From: Buttiauxella brennerae ATCC 51605
Lineage (GTDB): Bacteria; Pseudomonadota; Gammaproteobacteria; Enterobacterales; Enterobacteriaceae
Length of the DNA stretch: 64,000 bases
Reading direction: 5' to 3'
Assembly: GCF_001654925.1 (NCBI RefSeq)
Contig: NZ_LXER01000023.1
Coordinates: 1 to 64,000, forward strand
A program made the position numbers and the translations under genes. Below, one piece after another: positions 55,546 through 64,000 of the stretch. The notes under the pieces were generated by a model that worked only from the letters and a program-made list of their open reading frames with translations, did no database searches and had not been told where the DNA came from. Positions within the stretch are counted from its first letter, which is position 1, and every line of letters starts with the position of its first letter.

Positions 55546-56919
55546 TCAGGAAATGGCTTCACGCAATTGTTTCACCACTTGATGGGCCATGGCTTCTGAA
55601 GTCAGATTAGTAAAAGTCATCAAAATCCCCCCTTCCCCTTTTGAAACCATACGCCAGTCACTCAGTGCCTGCACGGCAAGCCCGGCTTCTCGCGCTTTTG
55701 CCACCAGCGCACGGTCGTCACCCTTTACGCCCATGACCAGTTGAATCCCGCCTGCCTGGGGAACCACATCGAAACCTTGCTGTTGCAGCGCATGTTCGAG
55801 CCATAACCGCCGCTCGCTATAGCACAGACGCATTTTTTTAAGGTGCCGCCAGAAGTGACCTTCGCGTAAAAAGTCAGCAATGGTTTGCTGAATCAATAAC
55901 GGAGCGGTACACGGCAAGTAGTGCGTATGCCGTGAGAACGCCTCAACATGCTGTTGCGGTACCACCAGCCAGGCCACGCGCAAAGCGGGAAACAGGGATT
56001 TGCTGAATGTCCCGGCGTAGATAACGCGCTGCGGGCCATCGAGGCTTTTAATCGGCGGTAACGGTTTCCCTTGGTAGCGAAATTCACTGTCGTAATCATC
56101 TTCAATCACCCAGCTTTCGTTAGTCGCAGCCCAGTCAAGCAACTGACGGCGGCGAGTCAGCGACAACGCCACTCCCAGCGGGCTTTGGTGCGCAGGCGTC
56201 AGTAACGCAAAACGCGCATCCGGGAAATGGTTGATACCGTAGTCAATCTGCATCCCCTCACCATCAACCGGTACAGCGTGCAGCGCCATCCCCGCTTCGG
56301 CAAAAACCGGGCGCACATAACGATAGCCTGGATCTTCCAGCCAGATCCCATCACCGGGTTTCGCCAGTGTATGCACTACCAGGCGCATAGCCGCCTGAAA
56401 ACCTGCGGTGATAAAAACCTGCTCCGGCTGGCAATCTATGCTGCGCGAAAAACGCAGATAGTCGACAATCGCCTGACGCAATGTGGACTCCCCGTTAGCT
56501 TCCGGCAGGACCAAATCATATCGCGTTTGCAGGCGAACACGCCGCCCCATAATCCGCGCCCACAACGCTCGCGGGAAAGCATCCAGCGCCGGTAAGCCTG
56601 CCTGAAATGGGAGCGGCGCACCTTGCGGTTGGCTGCTCGAAAATGTCGGGTTATTAGCACCGGTGGTGGCTGATGGGCTGACAAAAGTTCCCGCCTGGCC
56701 ACGTCTTTCCAGCCAGCCCTGAGCGACCAGCTCCCCATAGGCATTTTCTACCGTCGCACGCGCCACTCCCAGTTCAAGCGCCATGGTTCGGCTCGATGGC
56801 AGGCGGCTACCGGCACTGAGTTCACCGTCGCTGATAGCCTGTTTGAGTTGCCTTGCGATTTGCTGGTAACGCGGAATCGAATGGTGAGCACTCACTACGG
56901 GTTCAATTGACCTTGCCAT
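55546..56919 (-). CDS. MocR-type transcription regulator (GntR + aminotransferase)
   Basis: A 457-residue MocR/PdxR-family regulator. The N-terminal GntR helix-turn-helix (about 12-80, YQQIARQLKQAISDGELSAGSRLPSSRTMALELGVARATVENAY) is joined by a linker to a fold-type I aminotransferase domain with the PLP lysine in YAGTFSKSLFPALRVAW and the DYDSEFRY segment. It probably senses PLP or an amine. It is divergent from the AhpD-like gene with 89 bases between, so that gene is the likely target. This pair is not between ygaM and nrdH in E. coli. Confidence 0.9.
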   Translation of the reverse strand: MARSIEPVVSAHHSIPRYQQIARQLKQAISDGELSAGSRLPSSRTMALELGVARATVENAYGELVAQGWLERRGQAGTFVSPSATTGANNPTFSSSQPQGAPLPFQAGLPALDAFPRALWARIMGRRVRLQTRYDLVLPEANGESTLRQAIVDYLRFSRSIDCQPEQVFITAGFQAAMRLVVHTLAKPGDGIWLEDPGYRYVRPVFAEAGMALHAVPVDGEGMQIDYGINHFPDARFALLTPAHQSPLGVALSLTRRRQLLDWAATNESWVIEDDYDSEFRYQGKPLPPIKSLDGPQRVIYAGTFSKSLFPALRVAWLVVPQQHVEAFSRHTHYLPCTAPLLIQQTIADFLREGHFWRHLKKMRLCYSERRLWLEHALQQQGFDVVPQAGGIQLVMGVKGDDRALVAKAREAGLAVQALSDWRMVSKGEGGILMTFTNLTSEAMAHQVVKQLREAIS

Positions 56920-57008
56920 TATGGCCTGCTTAATCAGTTAATTTATGGCTCTCTTTAGTAGTCCATCATAGTGCTAAATTGCCCGCACACCAACACGAGG
57001 ATTACCCC

Positions 57009-57440
57009 ATGATTGAATTACGCCAGCCTTATTACGACCTTTCCCCAGCCGTATTTAAGCCTATGCTTCAGGCACTGAAAGGCCTGGAATCAAGCTCGCT
57101 CGGCTCAACCCTGATTGAACTTGTTTTCCTGCGCGTCTCGCAAATTAACGGCTGCGCCTATTGCCTCGAGATGCACTCAAAAGCGCTGCGCAAAGATGGC
57201 GTAGACCAGACCAAGCTAGATGCCCTGGCCGGCTGGAAAGTGAGTAATCACTTCAGCGAAAAAGAGCGCGCGGCATTGGCCTGGGCCGAAGCAATAACCT
57301 TAATTAGCGAAGGTGGCGCAGAAGATGCGGTATACCAACCGCTGCTGCAATTCTTCACGGCGCAAGAGATTAGCGATCTGACTTTCACTGCAAGCCTGAT
57401 GAATGCGTTCAACCGCCTGGCGATCAGTATGCGGATGTAA
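57009..57440 (+). CDS. AhpD-like carboxymuconolactone decarboxylase-family protein
   Basis: A 143-residue all-helical protein of the AhpD/CMD family with the redox motif CAYCLEMHSKAL (CxxC plus His) of AhpD-type peroxidase partners. Visible also are IELRQPYYDLSPAVFKPM at the N-terminus and SDLTFTASLMNAFNRLAI at the end. It may reduce peroxides through a partner; no AhpC lies close. The start is ATG behind ACGAGG. Divergent from the MocR-type gene that likely controls it. Confidence 0.87.
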   Translation: MIELRQPYYDLSPAVFKPMLQALKGLESSSLGSTLIELVFLRVSQINGCAYCLEMHSKALRKDGVDQTKLDALAGWKVSNHFSEKERAALAWAEAITLISEGGAEDAVYQPLLQFFTAQEISDLTFTASLMNAFNRLAISMRM

Positions 57441-57454
57441 TTTTTTGCCCTCAG

Positions 57455-57497
57455 CCCTCACCCCGGCCTCTCCCCCAGGAGAGGGCTAGGGTGAGGG
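57455..57497. repeat. GC-rich palindromic intergenic repeat
   Basis: ccctcaccccggcctctccc is followed by a loop and the complement ggagagggctagggtgaggg. This CCCTCACCC/GGGTGAGGG unit is a common dispersed palindrome in enterobacterial intergenic regions. It could end transcription of the AhpD-like gene. Confidence 0.7.
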
Positions 57498-57545
57498 TTG
57501 TTTACATCCCGCCACGCTCATCACCCTTTCTATCGTTATCTAAAA

Positions 57546-57592
57546 ATACTATATCTTGTATGGTTGATTATTTTATTTCCCACATCTAGTAT
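57546..57592 (+). promoter_or_regulatory. Two NrdR boxes of nrdHIEF
   Basis: Sites ATACTATATCTTGTAT (57546-57561) and TTCCCACATCTAGTAT (57577-57592) match the NrdR consensus acaCwAtATaTwGwgt well and less well respectively. Their centres are 31 bases apart, three helical turns, the spacing required for NrdR. They should repress the operon when dATP is high. Confidence 0.78.
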
Positions 57593-57624
57593 TCATATTC
57601 TCAACAACACAGAGAATAAGAATC

Positions 57625-57861
57625 ATGCGCATTACCATATACACTCGAAATGACTGTGTCCAATGCCACGCAACTAAACGCGCCATCGAAAGCCGTGGGT
57701 TCACTTTTGAGCTGATTAATCTCGATTTAACCCCGGAAGCCGCCGACGAATTACGCGCCCTTGGTTATCGCCAGCTGCCGGTTGTCGTCACCGATCAAGA
57801 GAGCTGGAGCGGCTTTCGCCCGGATATGATCAACCGCCTGCGCAACCTGGCGACAGCATGA
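57625..57861 (+). CDS. nrdH: Glutaredoxin-like NrdH
   Basis: NrdH is the thioredoxin-like hydrogen donor of the class Ib ribonucleotide reductase. The 78-residue protein has the active site [13 protein letters not shown] (CVQC), and the family end [15 protein letters not shown]. First gene of nrdHIEF; its last bases overlap the nrdI start (ATGA). Confidence 0.95.
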   Translation: MRITIYTRNDCVQCHATKRAIESRGFTFELINLDLTPEAADELRALGYRQLPVVVTDQESWSGFRPDMINRLRNLATA

Positions 57862-58271
57862 GTCATCTCGTCTACTTCTCCAGCACTTCGGAAAATACCC
57901 TGCGTTTTGTTGAACGCCTGGGATTGCCCGCGTTGCGTATTCCGCTCGATTTCAAACAGCGGCCAGAAGTGACGGAACCCTACATTTTGATTGTGCCGAG
58001 CTACGGTGGCGGCGGGATTGCGGGTGCCGTTCCCGCCCAGGTGATTCGTTTTTTAAATAACCCGGTGAATCGGAGCCTGCTGCGCGGCGTGATCGCCTCC
58101 GGAAATCGTAACTTCGGCGAAGGGTTTTGCCGGGCGGGCGACGTAATAGCCCAAAAATGCCAGGTGCCGTATCTCTATCGTTTTGAGCTACTCGGCACTG
58201 ACCAGGACCTTGAAAACGTGCGTAAGGGAGTCAAAGAATTTTGGCAACGACAGAAACTATCAACGTCTTAG
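57858..58271 (+). CDS. nrdI: Flavodoxin-like NrdI
   Basis: NrdI supplies the oxidant for building the manganese-tyrosyl cofactor of NrdF. The 137-residue flavoprotein has [26 protein letters not shown] and the FMN-binding [21 protein letters not shown] and [16 protein letters not shown]. It overlaps nrdH by 4 bases and nrdE by 31, so translation is coupled. Confidence 0.95.
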   Translation: MSHLVYFSSTSENTLRFVERLGLPALRIPLDFKQRPEVTEPYILIVPSYGGGGIAGAVPAQVIRFLNNPVNRSLLRGVIASGNRNFGEGFCRAGDVIAQKCQVPYLYRFELLGTDQDLENVRKGVKEFWQRQKLSTS

Positions 58272-60388
58272 CGACGCAAAGCGCGGATTACCACGCGCTC
58301 AACGCCATGCTGAATCTTTATGATTCGCAGGGGCGCATCCAGTTTGAGAAAGATAAGCTGGCGGTAGAGCAATTCCATAAACAACATGTGCTACCCCGTT
58401 CGCGCCAGTTTCCCCACCAGCAAGCTCGCCTCGACTATCTTGTGGCCGAAGGTTATTACGATAATGCCGTGCTGCAACGCTACGACAGCCGTTTTGTGGA
58501 GAGCCTGTTCGAAAAAGCACACGACAGCGGTTTCCAGTTCAAAACGTTTCTCGGCGCCTGGAAGTATTACACCAGCTACACGCTGAAATCTTATGACGGC
58601 AAAGAGTATCTGGAACACTTCCCGGACCGCGTGTGTATGGTGGCGCTGACCCTGGCACAAGGTGACGAAAAGCTCGCAAACCAGCTGATGGATGAGATGC
58701 TTAGCGGTCGCTTCCAGCCTGCCACGCCCACATTTTTGAACTGTGGAAAAATGCAGCGCGGCGAGTTGGTGTCCTGCTTCTTGTTGCGAATTGAAGACAA
58801 TATGGAGTCTATTGGCCGGGCGGTGAATTCGGCGTTGCAACTTTCCAAACGCGGTGGCGGCGTGGCTTTCTTACTATCGAATTTGCGTGAAGTCGGTGCG
58901 CCAATTAAACGTATTGAAAATCAGTCATCCGGTGTTATCCCGGTGATGAAAATGCTGGAAGATGCCTTTTCATATGCCAACCAGCTTGGTGCTCGCCAGG
59001 GTGCGGGGGCGGTTTATCTGCACGCCCATCACCCGGACATTTTACGTTTCCTCGACACCAAGCGCGAAAATGCCGACGAGAAGATTCGCATTAAGTCACT
59101 CTCCCTTGGCGTAGTGATCCCGGATATCACCTTCCAGCTGGCAAAAGATAACCAGCCGATGGCGCTGTTCTCACCTTATGACGTCGAGCGGATTTACGGC
59201 AAGCCATTTGGGGATATTGCCGTTAGCGAACTTTATGAAGAAATGCTGGCGGACGACAGCATTCGCAAAACCGTTATTAATGCACGCGATTTCTTCCAGC
59301 GGCTTGCGGAAATTCAATTTGAGTCTGGCTACCCGTACATCATGTTTGAAGACACGGTGAACCGCGCTAACCCGATTGCCGGGCGCATTAATATGAGCAA
59401 CCTGTGCTCGGAAATTTTGCAGGTGAATAGTGCGTCGACGTATAACGAAAATCTCGATTATGAACAGGTTGGCAAAGATATTTCCTGCAATCTCGGGTCA
59501 CTAAATATCGCCCATGCGATGGACTCCGCAGATTTTGGCCAGACCATAGAAACGGCCATTCGTGGGCTGACAGCCGTTTCCGATATGAGCCACATTCGTT
59601 CAGTGCCGTCGATTGAAGCGGGAAATTCAGCCTCGCACGCCATCGGGCTTGGGCAGATGAATCTGCACGGTTATCTGGCTCGCGAAGGTATTGCTTATGG
59701 CTCACCCGAAGGGCTGGATTTCACTAACATCTATTTCTACACCGTAACCTGGCATGCGGTCAGAGCCTCGAATTTACTGGCCCGCGAACGCAAACAACGC
59801 TTCGCAGGTTTCGAGCAGTCGCGCTACGCCACTGGCGAATATTTCCACCCGTATCTGCACGAAACATGGCTGCCAAAAACCGACAAAGTGCGTGAATTAT
59901 TTGCCGCCGCAGGCGTTGCCATTCCCACCCGCGAGCAGTGGCAGCAGTTGCGTGACGATGTGATGGAATACGGCCTGTATAACCAGAATTTGCAGGCCAT
60001 TCCGCCGACGGGTTCTATCTCGTATATCAACCACGCGACCTCGAGTATTCACCCGATTGTTTCGCGTATTGAGATCCGCAAAGAAGGTAAAACCGGGCGC
60101 GTTTATTATCCGGCCCCGTTTATGACCAACGACAACCTGGAATATTACCAGGATGCCTACGATATCGGCCCGGAAAAAATAATCGACACTTACGCGCAAG
60201 CCACCCGCCACGTTGATCAAGGCTTGTCGCTGACGCTGTTTTTCCGTGATACCGCCACCACACGAGATATTAATAGAGCGCAGATATATGCCTGGAAAAA
60301 AGGTATCAAAACGCTCTATTACATTCGCTTACGCCAGATGGCGCTGGAAGGAACAGAAGTGCAGGGCTGCGTGTCTTGTGCTTTATAA
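58241..60388 (+). CDS. nrdE: Class Ib ribonucleotide reductase alpha chain
   Basis: NrdE reduces ribonucleoside diphosphates to deoxy forms with NrdF; it serves under iron limitation and oxidative stress. The 715-residue protein has the catalytic cysteines in [17 protein letters not shown] and [14 protein letters not shown] with Asn/Glu nearby, the radical-transfer tyrosines near [15 protein letters not shown], and the C-terminal GCVSCAL redox pair. It lacks the N-terminal ATP cone of NrdA, as in class Ib. The start is TTG, 10 bases behind AAGGGAG, inside nrdI; no ATG is suitable. nrdF follows after 9 bases. Confidence 0.95.
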   Translation: MATTETINVLATQSADYHALNAMLNLYDSQGRIQFEKDKLAVEQFHKQHVLPRSRQFPHQQARLDYLVAEGYYDNAVLQRYDSRFVESLFEKAHDSGFQFKTFLGAWKYYTSYTLKSYDGKEYLEHFPDRVCMVALTLAQGDEKLANQLMDEMLSGRFQPATPTFLNCGKMQRGELVSCFLLRIEDNMESIGRAVNSALQLSKRGGGVAFLLSNLREVGAPIKRIENQSSGVIPVMKMLEDAFSYANQLGARQGAGAVYLHAHHPDILRFLDTKRENADEKIRIKSLSLGVVIPDITFQLAKDNQPMALFSPYDVERIYGKPFGDIAVSELYEEMLADDSIRKTVINARDFFQRLAEIQFESGYPYIMFEDTVNRANPIAGRINMSNLCSEILQVNSASTYNENLDYEQVGKDISCNLGSLNIAHAMDSADFGQTIETAIRGLTAVSDMSHIRSVPSIEAGNSASHAIGLGQMNLHGYLAREGIAYGSPEGLDFTNIYFYTVTWHAVRASNLLARERKQRFAGFEQSRYATGEYFHPYLHETWLPKTDKVRELFAAAGVAIPTREQWQQLRDDVMEYGLYNQNLQAIPPTGSISYINHATSSIHPIVSRIEIRKEGKTGRVYYPAPFMTNDNLEYYQDAYDIGPEKIIDTYAQATRHVDQGLSLTLFFRDTATTRDINRAQIYAWKKGIKTLYYIRLRQMALEGTEVQGCVSCAL

Positions 60389-61360
<972 letters not shown>

Positions 61361-61377
61361 AAACCTTTATACTACGA

Positions 61378-61447
61378 GCCGCAGGTGCATTGACTGCACC
61401 CGTGCACCCCAGTCACATAGCTATCTATGCTCCTGGGAACTTGCGGC
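61378..61447. repeat. Imperfect palindromic intergenic element
   Basis: gccgca (61378-61383) and tgcggc (61442-61447) close a long hairpin with an inner cccag...catag / ctatg...ctggg stem. It looks like an enterobacterial intergenic palindrome. A short stretch reads gtgcattgactgcacc. It may stop transcription from nrdF. Confidence 0.6.
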
Positions 61448-61804
61448 TTTGTCGCGATACTACAACGCGAGTTATTTTGGCTTCTTATCGTAAATTAAGC
61501 CAAATAACCTGCTATTTCTGGCGTTAATATTTTCAGTAAATACGACAAAATTGCTGTTTACATTTCCGCCTGGATAATGTCCTATTCAGGCAAATTTCGC
61601 CTTCGCTTACAAAAAATATCATCTTTCTCTGATTTGCTCTCAGCCCTTTACTCATGGGAAATTCCACCCACACCAGCCACGTGGATATTGGATATATCGG
61701 AAATCGAGGGTTGTCTCAGATTCTGAGTATGTTAGGGTATATGCAGTGAATATTTCCATCAGGAATTGTGTATAAATATATAAATACAGGAATAACTTTA
61801 TTGC
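61448..61804 (+). other. proU regulatory region
   Basis: AT-rich sequence holding the osmotically controlled proV promoters. No gene seen. The stretch near the proV start repeats several AT tracts that suit H-NS binding, and the main promoter is listed separately. Confidence 0.6.
61711..61738 (+). promoter_or_regulatory. Osmoregulated P2-type promoter of proV
   Basis: TTGTCT (61711-61716), 16 bases, TAGGGT (61733-61738) matches the proU P2 region of E. coli as I recall it (TTGCCT-N16-TAGGGT). It is about 65 bases before the proV start, in line with a leader. Confidence 0.75.
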
Positions 61805-63004
61805 ATGGCAATTAAACTAGAAGTGAAGAATTTATATAAAGTATTTGGTGAGCATCCACAGCGCGCATTCAAATATATAGAAAAGGGTATTTCGAAAGCT
61901 GAATTACTGGAAAAAACAGGGCTGTCGCTTGGCGTAAAAGACGCCAGTCTGGCCATTGAAGAAGGCGAGATTTTTGTCATCATGGGGTTATCGGGTTCCG
62001 GTAAATCCACCATGGTTCGCCTTCTCAATCGCCTGATTGAACCAACCCGTGGACAGGTGCTGATTGATGGTGTTGATATCGCCAAGATATCAGATACGCA
62101 ACTGCGTGAAGTGCGTAAAAATAAGATTTCCATGGTATTCCAGTCCTTTGCTTTAATGCCTCATATGACGGTATTAAATAACGCTGCTTTCGGTATGGAA
62201 CTGGCAGGTATTCCGCTCAAAGTTCGTCATGAAAAAGCACTTGATGCATTGCGTCAGGTGGGGCTTGAAAATTATTCTCACGCCTATCCCGATGAGCTTT
62301 CGGGCGGCATGCGTCAGCGCGTTGGATTGGCCCGTGCGTTAGCCATTAATCCCGATATATTATTGATGGATGAAGCCTTCTCCGCCCTCGATCCATTAAT
62401 TCGTACTGAAATGCAGGACGAGTTAATTAAATTGCAGGCAAAACACCAGCGTACCATTGTATTTATTTCCCACGATTTAGATGAAGCAATGCGTATTGGC
62501 GACCGGATTGCCATTATGCAAGGTGGTGAAGTTGTGCAGGTCGGCACACCGGATGAAATTCTGAATAACCCGGCTAATGATTATGTGCGCACCTTCTTCC
62601 GTGGTGTGGATATTAGCCAGGTATTTAGCGCCAAAGATATTGCCCGTCGTAGCCCTGCGGGTCTGTTGCGTAAAACCGCCGGTTTTGGCCCTCGTTCGGC
62701 ACTTAAATTGCTGCAAGATGAAGACCGTGAATTTGGTTATGTCATTGAACGCGGTCAAAAATTCCTCGGCATTGTCTCGACAGATTCCCTGAAAGCCGCA
62801 CTCGCTGCGGGTGAAGGTCTGGACACGGCTTACCTCGAATCTCCAGCGGCTGTTTCCGCTGATACGTCACTGAGCGATCTGCTCACCCATGTCGGCCAGG
62901 CACCGTGCGCGGTTCCGGTGATTGGGGAAGAGAGTCAGTACGTGGGCATCATCTCAAAAGGGGTGTTGCTACAGGCGTTAGATCGTGAGGGGGTAAGTCA
63001 ATGA
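61805..63004 (+). CDS. proV: Glycine betaine/proline ABC transporter ATP-binding subunit
   Basis: ProV energises the ProU osmoprotectant uptake system. The 399-residue protein has [12 protein letters not shown], a family-specific insertion, Walker [10 protein letters not shown] near 62, [15 protein letters not shown], Walker [13 protein letters not shown], the H-loop ISHD and a C-terminal tandem CBS module (about 280-395) that senses ionic strength in related OpuA. It starts the proVWX operon and its stop overlaps the proW start (ATGA). Confidence 0.97.
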   Translation: MAIKLEVKNLYKVFGEHPQRAFKYIEKGISKAELLEKTGLSLGVKDASLAIEEGEIFVIMGLSGSGKSTMVRLLNRLIEPTRGQVLIDGVDIAKISDTQLREVRKNKISMVFQSFALMPHMTVLNNAAFGMELAGIPLKVRHEKALDALRQVGLENYSHAYPDELSGGMRQRVGLARALAINPDILLMDEAFSALDPLIRTEMQDELIKLQAKHQRTIVFISHDLDEAMRIGDRIAIMQGGEVVQVGTPDEILNNPANDYVRTFFRGVDISQVFSAKDIARRSPAGLLRKTAGFGPRSALKLLQDEDREFGYVIERGQKFLGIVSTDSLKAALAAGEGLDTAYLESPAAVSADTSLSDLLTHVGQAPCAVPVIGEESQYVGIISKGVLLQALDREGVSQ

Positions 63005-64000
63005 GTGCATCAAATCCGTGGGATACCGGCAGTGCCGCTGCCGACACAACAACTCATCAGGCCGCAGCTTCTGCTGATGCGTGGGGAAGCCAGGCTACTT
63101 CAACGCCTGCAGCCAGCAGCAGTGCAGACTGGCTGAATTCAGCACCAGCACCGCAGCCAGAGCATTTTAATATTCTCGACCCGTTTCATAAGACGCTGAT
63201 CCCGCTCGATAGCTGGGTGACGCACGGCATTGATTGGGTAGTCACTCACTTTCGCCCGGTGTTTCAGGGCATTCGCGTGCCGGTGGATTACATCCTTAGC
63301 GGCTTCCAGCACTTCTTGCTGGGGATGCCTGCGCCGGTTGCCATCATTCTGTTTGCGCTGATTGCCTGGCAGATGTCGAGCGTCGGCATGGGTGTTGCGA
63401 CGCTGATTTCATTGGTTGCGATTGGCGCGATTGGCGCCTGGTCACAAGCAATGGTGACACTGGCGCTGGTTCTGACCGCCCTGCTGTTCTGCATGTTAAT
63501 CGGCTTACCGTTGGGGATTTGGCTTGCCCGCAGTGAACGTGCCGCGAAGATAATTCGCCCGCTGTTGGATGCGATGCAAACCACGCCGGCGTTTGTTTAC
63601 CTGGTGCCAATCGTGATGCTGTTTGGTATCGGTAACGTGCCGGGTGTGGTGGTGACGATTATCTTTGCCCTGCCGCCAATTGTGCGCCTGACGATCCTGG
63701 GTATTAAGCAGGTACCGGAAGATTTGATTGAAGCATCACGCTCGTTTGGCGCAAGCCCAAGCCAGATGCTGTTCAAAGTGCAGTTACCGCTGGCGATGCC
63801 GACCATTATGGCGGGTGTTAACCAGACGCTGATGCTGGCACTTTCGATGGTGGTTATCGCCTCGATGATTGCCGTTGGTGGTCTGGGTCAGATGGTGCTG
63901 CGCGGTATTGGCCGCCTCGATATGGGTCTTGCGACCGTCGGTGGCGTCGGCATTGTGATCCTTGCCATTATTCTCGATCGCTTAACTCAGTCCATTGGCC
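63001..64000 (+). CDS. proW: Glycine betaine/proline ABC transporter permease (partial)
   Basis: ProW forms the membrane channel of ProU. The gene begins at ATG 63001, overlapping proV by 4 bases, and runs off the window end with 333 of about 354 codons. The N-terminal Ala/Ser/Thr-rich periplasmic tail (about 1-65) is followed by [19 protein letters not shown] and the permease core with six or more helices and the EAA-type motif [31 protein letters not shown]. Confidence 0.95.
   Translation, partial: MSASNPWDTGSAAADTTTHQAAASADAWGSQATSTPAASSSADWLNSAPAPQPEHFNILDPFHKTLIPLDSWVTHGIDWVVTHFRPVFQGIRVPVDYILSGFQHFLLGMPAPVAIILFALIAWQMSSVGMGVATLISLVAIGAIGAWSQAMVTLALVLTALLFCMLIGLPLGIWLARSERAAKIIRPLLDAMQTTPAFVYLVPIVMLFGIGNVPGVVVTIIFALPPIVRLTILGIKQVPEDLIEASRSFGASPSQMLFKVQLPLAMPTIMAGVNQTLMLALSMVVIASMIAVGGLGQMVLRGIGRLDMGLATVGGVGIVILAIILDRLTQSIG

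Overview
The window is a chromosomal segment of a gamma-proteobacterium of the order Enterobacterales. Gene content and order follow the Escherichia/Salmonella backbone closely (clpB-pgeF-rluD-bamD-raiA-pheLA-tyrA-aroF-yfiL-rplS-trmD-rimM-rpsP-ffh-ypjD-corB-grpE-nadK-recN-bamE-ratBA-smpB, then ygaP...alaE-ygaC-ygaM-nrdHIEF-proVW), and the proteins look like near-orthologues. The accessory content (SPI-9-like adhesin locus, chromosomal qnrB/qnrE-type gene, SMP-30 gene between pheA and tyrA) suggests a less sampled genus of the family; I cannot fix the genus from sequence alone.

Positions 1-22.6 kb are core genes for protein quality control (clpB, grpE with heat-shock promoters), ribosome and tRNA maturation (rluD, the rpsP-rimM-trmD-rplS operon, raiA), aromatic amino acid synthesis (pheL-pheA with an intact attenuator, aroF-tyrA with TyrR boxes), outer membrane assembly (bamD, bamE), secretion (ffh), NAD phosphorylation (nadK), SOS repair (recN with LexA boxes) and trans-translation (smpB).

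Positions 23.3-39.4 kb hold a giant BapA-like adhesin of about 3744 residues and its dedicated type I secretion system (TolC-like, ABC and HlyD-like proteins) inserted between smpB and ssrA, the arrangement of Salmonella SPI-9. The tmRNA gene follows, then an ssrA-targeted P4-type integrase whose promoter lies inside an inverted repeat.

Positions 39.9 to about 45.1 kb look like a small, partly decayed genomic island: integrase, a coupled two-gene AT-rich cassette of unknown function (soluble protein plus four-helix membrane protein), a phage-like fragment, hiuH, an sfsB/nlp regulator behind a structured leader, and a decayed second integrase fragment. From 45.3 to 52.5 kb are a diguanylate cyclase, a MASE1-GGDEF-EAL protein, an unknown gene, a Qnr pentapeptide protein under a perfect LexA box, a RIO kinase and a GNAT acetyltransferase.

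Positions 52.6-64 kb return to backbone: ygaP, two small conserved genes, alaE, ygaC, ygaM, a divergent MocR-type regulator/AhpD-like pair, the NrdR-controlled nrdHIEF operon, and the osmoprotectant transporter proVW (proW runs off the end). The best candidates for something undescribed are the two-gene cassette at 41.3-42.8 kb, the integrase operator, and the adhesin's retention region.
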